Notes: generated from the letters alone by a model not told the origin. DNA of 64,000 nt from Mesobacillus sp. AQ2 (GCF_030122805.1 NZ_CP126080.1:997001-1061000); one strand, 5' to 3'; numbered from the stretch's first letter, positions 7,267 to 17,600 are shown. A program made the numbers and translations.

Positions 7267-9356
7267 AAGCAATGACTGATTTTATGCAATCGCAGACAAT
7301 CCGGAATAAGGTCCTTGTGTTTGGAGTGGCCATGTCGACCATTCCACTGCTGCTCATCAGCTTATTTTATTATTCTTTTGTAAAAGCGGATTTGGAAACG
7401 CGGATCATGGAAAAACAGGATCTTGTGCTTGAGAATTTGTCCCGTGAGATTGAATTTGAATTCAGCCAGACATTTCAGCGGATCCAGGTCCTTGCATCTC
7501 TCAATCTATTAGATAAAAAGCAAAGTGCTTTATATGAGCTTTTGCAGCAAAGCGAATCTGTCGAGGAGGTTGTGATCGCGGATGATAAAGGTTTTGTAGA
7601 GCAACGGGTGTCCCGATATGATCTCAATATCGCTGGAAGCATGGAGCGCTGGTTCGCGGATGATATGTGGTTCCAGCTGCAGACCCGCGATAAGGTATAT
7701 GGCCAGGTAGACTTCAACCAGTATGGCCAGCCGGTCATGAAACTGGCGATCCCATTTTATGAAAATGGCACAAAGAAAGCGATTGGGGTAGTAGTCCAGC
7801 TCCAAAAAATCATCGGGAAAATATCTTCAATGCGCCAGGATCATTCTTCCTATATCTATCTGGTTGATGATAAAGACCGTGTCATCGCCCATCAGGATTA
7901 CAGCAAAATCTGGCATAAACAGCCTTCTGGAGGCCATGATGAAATTGGCGTGACAGCGAAAATTAAAGAATTGAACTGGATTCTCGTGATGGAGCAACCG
8001 AAAACGACTGCGTTTGCTCCTATTAACAGGATATTGCAAAGCGGCATAGGTGCTGTCGCCCTCCTGATTTTGACGGTGAGCCTGATCAGTGTATGGGCGG
8101 GCCTTTATTTTACAAGGCCGATCGTTTCGATTGACCGGGAAATGAACAATTTGAAGCAGGGACGTAAAATCAGTCCTGTGAAAATGAGGCGTACCGATGA
8201 ACTCGGGAAACTCGCCGATTCCTTTAACGACATGAGCAAGGAGCTGCTCGAAAAATCAAGATTGCTTGAGCAGGAGAAGGAAAGGCTCAATGTCGTGGTG
8301 AACGGGATTGGCGCGGGGCTGGCGCTCGTGACGAAAGAGTATCGGATCACCTGGATGAACCCGATTTTAAAAGGCTGGTTAAAAGAAGACCGGCTTACGC
8401 TCCCTTGTTATGCCTTGATTGGCGGGGAGAATACGCCATGCCTGAACTGTCCGATTACTTGTCCAGACCTTGATAAAATTGCCGATGAAGTCATGAAGTT
8501 CAAGGATGGGCCTAATGGCGAGCGGATATTCAGGCACAGGGTGTTCCCGCTGAATCACGCGATTGAGGAAGAAGGCGAATTCCTCGTCGTGCTCGAGGAT
8601 ATCACCGAGCAAAAACAAATGGAAGAAACGATGATCCAAACTGATAAACTGAGCGCACTTGGCATCATGGCATCGAGCTTCGCGCACGAAGTTAACAATC
8701 CGCTGGCAACAATCAATGTGTATGCGGAGGACTTGATTGACCGCATCCAGGCTGGCGACGAAGATTTGGATGAGGATGAGATGGAGCACTATCTTCGTAA
8801 AATCAAGGAGAACACTGAGCGCTGCAAAAAGATAACCGGGAATCTGCTCAATTTTTCCAGGAAAAACGATTGGACAGAAGATCATATACGGGTCAGGGAA
8901 ATCATTGAAAGCAGCATCAGCCTTGTCGAACACCAGCTGAAAAAGCAGCGGATTCAGCTTGAGCTTCGGGTCCCTGATTCGCTGCCAATGGTGACCGGGG
9001 ATGGACTAAAACTGATGCAAGTCATCGTCAACCTTATCAACAACGCAGTCGATGCGATGGAAAGCGAAGGCAGCCTGGTCGTCTCCGCTTCCGCAGATCA
9101 GCACGGGCAGGTTTCCATCAAAGTGACCGACAGCGGCCACGGAATACCGGCCGAAGCGATGGCTAAATTGTTTGATCCATTCTTTACGACGAAGCCGATC
9201 GGCAAAGGAACCGGACTTGGATTGTCCGTCTGCTATGGCATCATCCAGCAATTTGGCGGGACAATCACGATTGACAGCAAACCAGAGGAAGGAACAACGG
9301 TGGAAATCCAACTGCCGGCAGAACTGCAAGCGGGAATAGAAGGTGAAGATCAGTAA
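7263..9356 (+). CDS. Membrane sensor histidine kinase with Cache, HAMP, PAS-like Cys cluster and HisKA/HATPase domains, 697 aa
   Basis: Order: TM helix about residues 17-39; extracellular dCache-like domain about 40-260; second TM about 262-285; HAMP about 285-340; PAS-like domain about 345-455; HisKA with phospho-acceptor His475 in [11 protein letters not shown]; HATPase with [17 protein letters not shown] and [12 protein letters not shown]. The PAS-like domain has four cysteines, C382-x10-C393-x2-C396-x3-C400, a spacing fit for a metal or Fe-S centre and seen in other PAS kinases thought to sense redox state. It overlaps the binding-protein gene by four bases, with AGGAGG before its ATG, and is followed by its NtrC-type response regulator. 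The ligand is unknown; selenium or sulfur oxyanion, or redox status, is the inference. Confidence 0.9.
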   Translation: MKAMTDFMQSQTIRNKVLVFGVAMSTIPLLLISLFYYSFVKADLETRIMEKQDLVLENLSREIEFEFSQTFQRIQVLASLNLLDKKQSALYELLQQSESVEEVVIADDKGFVEQRVSRYDLNIAGSMERWFADDMWFQLQTRDKVYGQVDFNQYGQPVMKLAIPFYENGTKKAIGVVVQLQKIIGKISSMRQDHSSYIYLVDDKDRVIAHQDYSKIWHKQPSGGHDEIGVTAKIKELNWILVMEQPKTTAFAPINRILQSGIGAVALLILTVSLISVWAGLYFTRPIVSIDREMNNLKQGRKISPVKMRRTDELGKLADSFNDMSKELLEKSRLLEQEKERLNVVVNGIGAGLALVTKEYRITWMNPILKGWLKEDRLTLPCYALIGGENTPCLNCPITCPDLDKIADEVMKFKDGPNGERIFRHRVFPLNHAIEEEGEFLVVLEDITEQKQMEETMIQTDKLSALGIMASSFAHEVNNPLATINVYAEDLIDRIQAGDEDLDEDEMEHYLRKIKENTERCKKITGNLLNFSRKNDWTEDHIRVREIIESSISLVEHQLKKQRIQLELRVPDSLPMVTGDGLKLMQVIVNLINNAVDAMESEGSLVVSASADQHGQVSIKVTDSGHGIPAEAMAKLFDPFFTTKPIGKGTGLGLSVCYGIIQQFGGTITIDSKPEEGTTVEIQLPAELQAGIEGEDQ

Positions 9357-9438
9357 GAGGAAGACGGACCAGGTTTTTCCAGACAGCAAACAGATGCTAA
9401 CCTGTATTCTGGACTAGAAACAATGGAGGTGGGCTACG

Positions 9439-10779
9439 ATGTCAGCAACAAGATTATTGGTCGTTGATGATGAACAGGATTTGCTGGAGCTATTGGTAAG
9501 GCGGCTGAGGCGAAAGGGGTTCGATGTGAACAGCGCGGGTACGGCTGAGGATGCACTCGAGCTTGTGAAAAAGAATGAATACGACATCGGCGTTTATGAT
9601 ATCAGACTTCCAGGCATGGATGGCATTGAGCTGTTAAAAGAAACGAAGAAGATTCAGCCCGATATCGAAGTGTTGATCTTGACCGGGCACGGGACGATTG
9701 ATACCGCCATTGAAGCGATGAAGATGGGCGCCTTTGATTATATCACCAAGCCATATAATCTGTCAGAGTTGGAATTGACGATAGGGAAGGCTGCTGAAAA
9801 TAAGGCACTCAAAGAGAAAAACGACTCAATGAAGAAAATCATCGCACAGCATAATGAATTCAGGATAATTGGTGACAGTGCCAATTTTAAAGAAGTGATC
9901 GAGATGACGAGACGGATTGCCGACAGCGACGTGCCTGTCCTGATTGAGGGCGAAAGCGGCACTGGGAAGGAGCTGTTCGCGAAGGCTCTCCATTACTGGA
10001 GCTGCCGCGCTGATGAGCCATTTGTGCCCGTGAACTCCGGTGCGCTGCCTGAGCACTTGTTGGAGAGTGAATTGTTCGGCCACGCCCGTGGCGCTTTTAC
10101 CGGAGCGAGCCAGGATAAGAAAGGCCTAGTCGAAGCGGCAAAAGGCGGAACACTGTTTTTGGATGAGTTGGGTGAAATGCCGCTGGCGCTTCAGGTAAAA
10201 TTGCTGCGGTTCCTCGAAACAGGTGAATTCCGGCGTGTCGGCGATGTCCGCGAGCGCCATGTGACCGTCCGCGTCGTCGCCGCCACCAACCGGGACATGG
10301 AAAAAGAAGTTGCCGAGGGGCGATTCCGTGAAGACCTATATTACCGGTTAAATGTCGTCAAGCTGGCGATTCCGCCGCTCCGCGAACGGAAAGGCGATTT
10401 GCCTGCACTGATCGAGCATTTTATCGCGAGGACGAAAGACCCGTCGAAGCAGTTGTCGGCAGGAGCATTTGCTGCGATGGAGCAATACGATTTTCCGGGA
10501 AATGTCCGCGAGCTCAGCCACCTGATCGAACGCGGAGTGCTCTTGTCGAAGGGCAGCCTGATTGAAACCGACGATTTGCTTTTGCCAAAACAGGCAGCGG
10601 TTGGTGCTGCTCCCGCTGGTGGGGAATCAAGACTCTGCTCACTGGAAGAAGTCGAAAAAATACACATCGATAACGCCTTGAAGCAGATGAACTGGAACAA
10701 AACAAAAGCAGCAGATGTGCTCGGCATCAGTGTGCGGAATCTCTACCGAAAGATTGACCAATATGATTTGAAAGAGTAG
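9439..10779 (+). CDS. NtrC-family sigma-54-dependent response regulator, 446 aa
   Basis: Receiver domain (1-120) with acidic pocket D10-D11, phosphorylation site D54 in VYDIRLPG, and K in ITKPYN. AAA+ domain (about 140-375) with Walker A GESGTGKELF, the sigma-54 contact loop GAFTGA and Walker B GGTLFLDELGE. The Fis-type HTH is at the C-terminus (WNKTKAADVLGISVRNLYRK). It acts as an enhancer-binding activator of sigma-54 (SigL) polymerase. The only sigma-54 promoter I found is 1.4 kb downstream at 12223, in front of the molybdoenzyme operon, so that operon is the likely target. It begins 82 bp after the kinase with GGAGGTGG upstream. Confidence 0.95.
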   Translation: MSATRLLVVDDEQDLLELLVRRLRRKGFDVNSAGTAEDALELVKKNEYDIGVYDIRLPGMDGIELLKETKKIQPDIEVLILTGHGTIDTAIEAMKMGAFDYITKPYNLSELELTIGKAAENKALKEKNDSMKKIIAQHNEFRIIGDSANFKEVIEMTRRIADSDVPVLIEGESGTGKELFAKALHYWSCRADEPFVPVNSGALPEHLLESELFGHARGAFTGASQDKKGLVEAAKGGTLFLDELGEMPLALQVKLLRFLETGEFRRVGDVRERHVTVRVVAATNRDMEKEVAEGRFREDLYYRLNVVKLAIPPLRERKGDLPALIEHFIARTKDPSKQLSAGAFAAMEQYDFPGNVRELSHLIERGVLLSKGSLIETDDLLLPKQAAVGAAPAGGESRLCSLEEVEKIHIDNALKQMNWNKTKAADVLGISVRNLYRKIDQYDLKE

Positions 10780-10793
10780 TTTGTATGAGGGCG

Positions 10794-10940
10794 GCGAACT
10801 GGAAAAAAACGCGTGGAATTTCCAGTTCGCTATATAAATGAAAAAGTCGCTATATAAATGAAAAAGTCGCTATATAAATGAAAAAGTCGCTATAAAAAAT
10901 GGAAACTCGCTATATAATCCAAACACTCGCTATAAAAATT
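10794..10940. repeat. 12-bp inverted repeat plus tandem array, period exactly 20 bp
   Basis: A perfect inverted repeat, GCGAACTGGAAA (10794-10805) and TTTCCAGTTCGC (10819-10830), leads into units starting TCGCTATA at 10827, 10847, 10867, 10887, 10907 and 10927. The unit is the half-unit of the 2842 array. The stem might help end transcription of the regulator gene but has no U-run. There is no gene between 10780 and 11020. Confidence 0.93.
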
Positions 10941-11020
10941 TTATGGAACAGAGAAAAGGAATTTAAAATGTGAAAAGAGAATTATTTATTATAGAAGAAA
11001 AATAAGAGGGAGTGATGTGC

Positions 11021-11998
11021 TTGATTGAAAAAAATAGGGATTTTCCAAGAGAAATTACTGTTTTGAAGGCGATTTTAAGGAGATTCACCTTAAATCCGCA
11101 GCTGCAAACGGATCTTGAGAGCAAATTATCAAGAAAATCAGCAGGCTACAAAGGTGAAAAAGAACTAGACTATCATTTATCGCAATTTGACCACACAAGA
11201 TTCTATATTTTACACGATTTAATAATTCCCCATAATAATACCCACTTCCAGATTGATTCCCTCTTGATATCAGAAACCTTCATGCTTGTCATTGACTCAA
11301 AAAATTTCGCTGGCACTTTGGACTTTCATCCGGAATTCAACTATTTGCTTCAAACTTTGAATGGAATTGAAAAGGTCTACCCTGATCCCATACTGCAAAC
11401 AAGAACCCAAGCTGCGCAATTAAAATCCTTCCTAATTAAAAATCATTTTTCCCCACCTCCTATTGAATTCCTTGTTTCTATTAGCAACTCACAGGCAATT
11501 ATCAGGAATCCTGGAAACCACCATGATGTAAGAGTAAGGGTTGGTAAAACTCCCGCTGTTGCCTATAAGATTCAGTCCTTTAATGACAAATATAAAAATG
11601 GGGTTTTATCAATAAAGGAAATAAGAAAAATCACCAAGCTGCTATTGAAAAGCCATGAACCATATATTCCTGATATTTCTTCAATGAATTTGCCTATGGA
11701 TCAAGTAAAGAAAGGAGTCCAATGTCCGGAGTGCCAGCAGAACGGCATGAAAAAAATTTATGGCAATTTGATTTGTGAAAAATGCGGCCATTTATCAAGA
11801 GATGCTCATATAGAAGCACTTAGAGATTTCTTCATCATATTTGGCCCAGCTATTACGAGCAGACAATTCAGCGATTTCCTCCAGATCTCATCCATCCACC
11901 AGTCAAAAAGGCTGCTTTTGGCGTTAGACCTAGATAGCAGCGGTTCTACCAAAGGAAGAATCTATACCCCTGGCAAGAACTTCCCCTTATGGGATTAA
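11021..11998 (+). CDS. NERD-domain protein with C-terminal zinc ribbon, 325 aa
   Basis: NERD (nuclease-related) domain at about residues 40-150: GYKGEKELDYHL, FYILHDLIIPHNNTHFQIDSLL, LVIDSKNFAGTL, the layout of the PD-(D/E)xK-like family. A zinc ribbon follows at about 235-260 (CPEC and CEKC), then a helical tail. Related Bacillus proteins are common and uncharacterised. Codons are more AT-rich than the flanking respiratory genes. Start is uncertain: the TTG at 11021 has GAGGGAG nine nt upstream; GTG 11012 or ATG 11015 would add two or three residues. It sits between the activator gene and its likely promoter, with no obvious functional link. Confidence 0.75.
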   Translation: MIEKNRDFPREITVLKAILRRFTLNPQLQTDLESKLSRKSAGYKGEKELDYHLSQFDHTRFYILHDLIIPHNNTHFQIDSLLISETFMLVIDSKNFAGTLDFHPEFNYLLQTLNGIEKVYPDPILQTRTQAAQLKSFLIKNHFSPPPIEFLVSISNSQAIIRNPGNHHDVRVRVGKTPAVAYKIQSFNDKYKNGVLSIKEIRKITKLLLKSHEPYIPDISSMNLPMDQVKKGVQCPECQQNGMKKIYGNLICEKCGHLSRDAHIEALRDFFIIFGPAITSRQFSDFLQISSIHQSKRLLLALDLDSSGSTKGRIYTPGKNFPLWD

Positions 11999-12034
11999 TC
12001 AAATCACCAAAGCGTATGTCATTCCTGCACACCA

Positions 12035-12081
12035 TGTCAAAATGTCATATGCCAAAATTGCAGCATCATGACAAAATGGCA
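12035..12081. promoter_or_regulatory. Three tandem 13-bp sites: candidate activator-binding sites
   Basis: TGTCAAAATGTCA (12035-12047), TGCCAAAATTGCA (12050-12062) and TGACAAAATGGCA (12069-12081) share TGnCAAAATnnCA in the same orientation, with starts 15 and 19 bp apart. They lie about 140-190 bp upstream of the -24 element of the sigma-54 promoter, the usual distance for NtrC-type enhancer sites. Isolated GTGTCAC (12145-12151) and ATGTCAT (12016-12022) half-sites flank them. Binding by the regulator at 9439 is inferred. Confidence 0.55.
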
Positions 12082-12088
12082 CACAAGC

Positions 12089-12128
12089 AGCGTCTGAAAC
12101 CGGCGATTAAAATCGGTTTCAGACGCTT
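12089..12128. terminator. Terminator after NERD gene, lying between enhancer-like sites and sigma-54 promoter
   Basis: Stem AGCGTCTGAAACCG / CGGTTTCAGACGCT (14 bp) followed by TTTTTCTTG. It insulates the respiratory operon from upstream read-through. Confidence 0.88.
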
Positions 12129-12222
12129 TTTCTTGTTCACAGAAGTGTCACGATTCCACGAGCCTTACTGCCCCAAGGAATCGCAGCACCCATTCATCCG
12201 AAAACACTCCATGCCAAAAAAG

Positions 12223-12240
12223 TTGGCACGCAGCTTGCAA
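12223..12240 (+). promoter_or_regulatory. Sigma-54 (-24/-12) promoter of tatA-srdBCA-torD operon
   Basis: TTGGCACGCAGCTTGCAA matches the sigma-54 consensus (TGGCACG, four bases, TTGCA) at every conserved position. The GG (12225-12226) and GC (12237-12238) doublets are exactly 12 bp apart. The predicted start of transcription is near 12250, giving a roughly 30-nt leader before tatA. An NtrC-type activator is encoded just upstream. In B. subtilis this class needs SigL. Confidence 0.9.
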
Positions 12241-12279
12241 TATAAATAGGCAAGAAAAAATAAAAAAGGAAGTGGCAAC

Positions 12280-12480
12280 ATGCTATCCAATATTGGTATT
12301 CCTGGTTTGATTTTGATCCTTACTTTAGCGTTGATCATCTTCGGCCCGAAAAAGCTGCCTGAAATCGGCAGGGCGTTCGGCCAGACTCTGAAGGAATTCA
12401 AGAAGTCGACGCGTGAGCTGACTAGTGACATTACTGACGACATTGTGGATGACATCAAGGAAATCAAGAAAGAAATCTAA
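12280..12480 (+). CDS. tatA: Twin-arginine translocase subunit TatA, 66 aa
   Basis: One N-terminal TM helix ([17 protein letters not shown]), the conserved hinge [15 protein letters not shown], then an amphipathic helix and an acidic/basic tail. TatA forms the pore that moves folded proteins. It is the first gene of the operon whose catalytic subunit has a Tat signal, so it probably boosts export of that enzyme. No tatC lies in the window, so a TatC encoded elsewhere must be used. SD-like GGAAGTGG is present about five nt before ATG. Confidence 0.93.
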   Translation: MLSNIGIPGLILILTLALIIFGPKKLPEIGRAFGQTLKEFKKSTRELTSDITDDIVDDIKEIKKEI

Positions 12481-12504
12481 ACGCATAAAAAGAGGTGACG
12501 TAAA

Positions 12505-13392
12505 ATGGGTCTTTTTTTAAATGAGAAAAAGGTAGATTACGATAAAATAGTCGACAAAATGCTGCCAGATGCTAAAAAAGAAATGGATGAATCACAGTAT
12601 GACACAGAGCTCGGCCTGAACATGGCGCGTGATGCCAGAAAGGTCATCAGCGGCAAACTGAAAATCGAAGACTTCCATAAAATCTACTCTTCTTCGCTGA
12701 CAAAGGAATTTGGCAACTATTATGCATCTGGTGATGGACCAGACATTAGGAAGGGTGACGGCCCGAAATGGGCGATGGTCATCGACCTGAAAAAATGCGT
12801 TGGCTGTGATACGTGTACCGTCAGCTGCAAGGCAGAGAACAGGACGCCGCCGGGCATCTCCTACAACGTCGTCATGGAATCGCTTGAAGGTGAGTTCCCG
12901 AATATCAAGGCAGTCAACCTGCCAAGGCCATGCATGCAATGTGACAAACCAGCTTGTGCCCAGGTTTGTCCGACAAGGGCGACTTATAAAATGGAAAACG
13001 GTATTGTCGCGATTGATAATGACCGCTGCATTGGCTGCCGATATTGCATCGTTGCCTGCCCGTATGGCGCCCGTTCATTCGATTTTGGAGAAAGCTATGA
13101 GCAGGAAGTGCAAGGCGCAAATGATGTAACAAGCCCTGAATATGGCGTCGAGCGCGGCAACCGCGAAAAAGGCAAGACACCAATAGGCACGGTCCGTAAA
13201 TGCAGCTTCTGCTTCCACCGCCTGCAAAGGGGAGAAGAGCCAGCATGCGTGGAAACGTGCATTGGCGATGCTCGCTTCTTCGGAGACATCAGCGATCCGA
13301 ACAGCGTGGTATCAAAGCTTGCTGCAAGTCCAAGAGCTTTCCGCCTGAAGGAAGAGCTTGGAACACATCCGAATGTCATTTATCTAAGATAG
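12505..13392 (+). CDS. srdB: Four-cluster [4Fe-4S] electron-transfer subunit of the molybdoenzyme (SrdB/TtrB-like), 295 aa
   Basis: Four cysteine clusters of the DmsB/PsrB type: CVGCDTCTVSC, CMQCDKPACAQVC, CIGCRYCIVAC with a linked P, and CSFCFHRLQRGEEPACVETC. It passes electrons from the membrane subunit to the molybdenum subunit. About 90 residues precede the first cluster, longer than in DmsB, and there is no signal peptide, so it would be carried out by the Tat signal of the A subunit. It lies 24 bp after tatA with AGAGGTGA before ATG. The gene order B-C-A is shared by srdBCA of B. selenatarsenatis and ttrBCA, so the symbol is provisional. Confidence 0.85.
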   Translation: MGLFLNEKKVDYDKIVDKMLPDAKKEMDESQYDTELGLNMARDARKVISGKLKIEDFHKIYSSSLTKEFGNYYASGDGPDIRKGDGPKWAMVIDLKKCVGCDTCTVSCKAENRTPPGISYNVVMESLEGEFPNIKAVNLPRPCMQCDKPACAQVCPTRATYKMENGIVAIDNDRCIGCRYCIVACPYGARSFDFGESYEQEVQGANDVTSPEYGVERGNREKGKTPIGTVRKCSFCFHRLQRGEEPACVETCIGDARFFGDISDPNSVVSKLAASPRAFRLKEELGTHPNVIYLR

Positions 13393-13404
13393 GAGGGACT
13401 GGCG

Positions 13405-14697
13405 ATGGCCAATCTTGCTGTTGATTTAAAAGAGAAAAGCACATCAAAATCGAAAATCAATGTCACTGTGTCAAAAGCTTTTAAAATATGGATTTCTGCC
13501 CTGACTGTAGCCTTTTTGATCGGCGGGTATTTCATCGTAGAACGCTTCTTCACGGGGCTTGCGGCTACGAATCTATCAAGCATTACCCCTTGGGGAGCCT
13601 GGATTGCTTTTTACATCTTCTTCGTCGGCCTCAGCGCGGGTTCATTCCTGCTGTCGACCCTGATCTACGTTTTCGGGATGGAAGAATACGAACGGGTCGG
13701 AAAGGCGGCACTTTTCACCGCGATTGTCTGTATGATCGTCGCGCTGACCTTCGTGCTGATGGACCTTGGCCGTCCGGAGCGAATGCTCAACGCGATCATC
13801 TACTGGAATGTCACATCACCGCTTGCCTGGGAAGTCCACTTTTACCTGGTGTATATTGGGCTGTTAACAGTTGAGCTTTATATCGCGATGAGGGAAGATC
13901 TCGTCCGCGCGGCAAAAACAAACTCATTGAAAGGCTTTATCGCAAGATTCATCACCTTCAAAAATGCGACTATCAATGCAGCGACGAAAAAGCGTGACCA
14001 TATGTGGATGAAAATCCTTGGTACAATCGGGATCCCGCTGGCAATCCTTGGGGTGCACGGCGGAACAGGAACGATTTTCGCTGTTGTAAAAGCACGTCCG
14101 GCCTGGAATACAGCACTTTTCCCGATCATTTTCGTCGTATCGGCAATGGTTTCTGGAACGGCTCTTCTTTTAGCGATGTATATCATCAAGAAAAAAGTCC
14201 AGAAGCAGGAAATAGATAAAAACATGGTTGTATCGCTTGCAAAATTGATGGTCGGGTTTCTGATCATTGACCTTGGCCTTCAATTCTATGAATATCTGAT
14301 TGGCTGGTACGGACTTGAGGCAGAACACCTTGATACGCTTGCGACAATGATGGCCAGTGAAAAAGCATGGTCGTTCTGGTTCGTGCAAATGTTCCTTGGA
14401 GCAGTCATTCCGATTACAATCGTTTTCTGGAAAAAAACAAGCCAAAACGTCAATGCACTGCTTGCAGCAGCTGTCCTTATCGTCATCGGGATCATCGGCG
14501 TCCGCTTCAACATTGTTGTTCCGCCGCTTGTCGTGCCAGTTTTCCACGAACTGCCCTGGGGCAATTACGCACCAACGATTCGGGAATGGATGGTCAGTGT
14601 CGGTGTCGTGGCAATGGGACTCTTAATCTATTCATTCGGCGAGCTGCTGCTGCCAATCGAAGAAACTTCTGACGAGGTGAGCCATAATGGAAAATAA
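13405..14697 (+). CDS. srdC: NrfD/PsrC-like membrane quinol oxidase subunit (SrdC-like), 430 aa
   Basis: Hydrophobic protein with about nine TM segments, including FKIWISALTVAFLIGGYFIV, a GAWIAFYIFFVGLSAGSFLL helix and IPITIVFWKK. The family takes electrons from menaquinol and passes them to the Fe-S subunit. Conserved small-residue motifs such as FVGLSAGSF and MDLGRPERM fit NrfD. AGGAGG precedes ATG, 12 bp after srdB. Its end overlaps srdA by 11 bp, indicating translational coupling. Confidence 0.87.
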   Translation: MANLAVDLKEKSTSKSKINVTVSKAFKIWISALTVAFLIGGYFIVERFFTGLAATNLSSITPWGAWIAFYIFFVGLSAGSFLLSTLIYVFGMEEYERVGKAALFTAIVCMIVALTFVLMDLGRPERMLNAIIYWNVTSPLAWEVHFYLVYIGLLTVELYIAMREDLVRAAKTNSLKGFIARFITFKNATINAATKKRDHMWMKILGTIGIPLAILGVHGGTGTIFAVVKARPAWNTALFPIIFVVSAMVSGTALLLAMYIIKKKVQKQEIDKNMVVSLAKLMVGFLIIDLGLQFYEYLIGWYGLEAEHLDTLATMMASEKAWSFWFVQMFLGAVIPITIVFWKKTSQNVNALLAAAVLIVIGIIGVRFNIVVPPLVVPVFHELPWGNYAPTIREWMVSVGVVAMGLLIYSFGELLLPIEETSDEVSHNGK

Positions 14698-17600
14698 ACC
14701 AATGAAACGGCGTGGGTTTTTAAAAGCGCTCGGTACGCTGAGTGCGGTCGCGTTTGTCGGTCCGGCTTTCGTCGGGCCAATCAAGCAGGTCATGGGCGGT
14801 GTCTGGACGGATGAACCACATGGAACCGGCACCGATTATCAGGATTATACAGCAGAAAATGTCATCTTCACATCATGCCAGCAATGTAATGCGACATGTA
14901 CGATTAAGACTTATATTACAGCCGGGGCGGCAGGCGGAGCTTACTCATCCATCGTCCGCAAGATTGCCGGCAACCAGTACAGCCCAATCAACATGGTTCA
15001 AATCGGCCATATCAACTACGATACTCCAGTATCCCAGGCTGTAAAAGGAACCGGCAATGTCGCTAAAATGGGACGCGGTCTCCGCGGCGGACGCACCTGT
15101 CTTAAAGGCCAGGCCGGCATCCAGAGCAACTATGATGCCTTCCGGATCCAAAAGCCGCTCAAGCGTGTCGGGGAGCGAGGCAGCGGTGTCTGGAAAACGG
15201 TCACTTGGGAACAGGCTTATAAGGAAATCCTTGAGGGCAGCAAGGATCTTCGCACTCCAGGGCTAAAAGAAATGTGGAAGTTTGCACCCGAAGAAGCGGT
15301 CATGGGAGACTGGGATAAACTGAAAGCAGGAGAAATGACCAAAGCTGAATTCGATAAAAAATACAAAGATATCCTGATTGATACAAACCATCCTGACCTT
15401 GGGCCAAAGGCCAACCAAATTGCCGTTATGGCCGGACACAGACGCGAATTCATCGAGCGTCTGGCTGTCAACAGTCTTGGTACAGCCAACTTTTACGATC
15501 ACGGCGGATATTGCGGAATCACCAGTGTAATGGGCAATGCCCGCTCGCATGATGCCGAAAAGCCAAAGAAACGGATGATTCCCGATTATGACAACGCTGA
15601 GATGGTCATCGTCTGGGGAACAAATCCGATGGTCGCTAACCGGGGACCGACAACTTTCGCACCGCAGATCACTAATGCCATCGATCGCGGCATGAAGATG
15701 GTTGTCATCGATCCGCGTTTCAGCAAGACAGCTGAGAAAGCGCATGTATGGGTTCCGGTAAAACCGGGCGGTGATGGGGCGCTGGCAATGGCGATGTGCC
15801 GCTGGATCATTGAAAACAATCGCTATGACGATATTTACCTGCGAAACCCGAACCAAGAAGCAGCGAATGTAGATGGCGAAACAACCTGGAGTGATGCATC
15901 CTTCCTTGTCAATGCCGGGGATAAGAAGCGCCCGTTCGTCCGTGCCAAGGATCTGGGCATCGGGGGCGAGGAGTTTGTTGTCATCGAAAATGGCAAACCT
16001 GTGCTGCATACGAAAGCTCGCAATGGCGACCTGGATATTGATACAACGATCAACGGCATCCAGGTGAAATCCGTCTTCAGGATTTTTAAAGACAGGGTCA
16101 TGGAAAAATCAATCGAAGAATACGCGAAACAGGCAGATGTACCGGTGGAGCAGATTGTCCAGATTGCACGCGAATTCACATCTCACGGTAAAAAGGTTGG
16201 AATCCATGCATACCGCGGTCCGGCAATGCACACAAATGGCTATTACAGTGTCCGTGCCATCAATATGCTGAACCACCTTGTCGGCAACCACGACTGGAAG
16301 GGCGGCGACACCGTTCTCGGCGCCAAATACAAAGCAACTGAAGGACGCTATGATCTTGCGTCTGTACCGAATGCTAACAAAGGCTGGGGTATCCCGGTAA
16401 CAAGGCATAAGATTCCATATGAAAAAACATCCTTATTCGAAAAGGATGGCTATCCTGCAAAACGTCCATGGTACCCGTTTGGCAATAAACTGATCCACGA
16501 CGTGCTCCCAAGCTCTGCGGAAGGCTATCCGTATAAAATCAGGGCTTTGCTGATTAACAGGACTTCCCCGGTAATGGCTGCGCCAAGATCCGAGATGCAG
16601 GCTAAATTCATCAGGGATCCTAAGGTTGTTGAACTGGTTGTAGCATCTGATGTGATTATTGGTGAGACTTCAAAGTATGCAGATTTCATCTTACCGGATC
16701 TTGCTTATCTTGAAAGTTGGAATGCGGAAGACATTTTCCCAATCCTCAAGCATAAATTTGCTGGTATCATCCAGCCGGTGACTAGAGTGGTTCCTGACGC
16801 GCGTCCAACGGAACAGGTCTATATCGATCTTTTAAAAGGAATGGGATTGCCAGGTGTCGGAGACAATGCGCTGGCTGATGGTTCAGCAATACACAACCCA
16901 GAAGACTACTACCTTAAACGGGTTGTGAACATCGCATTTGACGGCCAGAAACCTGTCAAGGATGCAAATGCGGAAGAGCTGGCGATTTTCGAAAAAGCAA
17001 GGCAGAAGGCACTCGGCAAATATTTTGACATCCAGAAGCTAAAAAATGCTGTCAAACCGGAAGAATGGAAGAAAGTCGTCTACGTACTGAACCGCGGTGG
17101 ACGCTTTGAGGCAGCAGGAGATGAATATATCGGAAACAAACTTAAGTATCAATGGGCTAAACAGGTTTATTTTTACGACGAAAAGGCAGCAGGCTTCAAG
17201 AGTGCTTACACAGGCAAATTCTTTGAAGGCGTGCCGGTAGCTGAGGAAATAAAGACATACGATGGCGAAGTCTACAAGCCAAACAAACCGCTGCAATTCA
17301 TTAACTGGAAATCAAGGAATATGGCAACGCACCGTACGGAAGGTAATACATGGCTGCGTGAAGTGAAGCCGGAAAACTATCTGTGGATCAATCCGATCGA
17401 CGCGAAGAAAAAAGGCATCCAGACTGATGATGAAATCTACATTTCATCTAATAACTCAAAAGTTAAAGGGCGTGCACTCGTGACACCGGGAATCAAGCCA
17501 GGTGTCGTTGGAGCGAACTTCAGCTTCGGTCATGATGCATATGGCTCAAAAGCAGTCAAAGTGGACGGCAAAACAATCGAGCCAGCCGGCAAATACGGCC

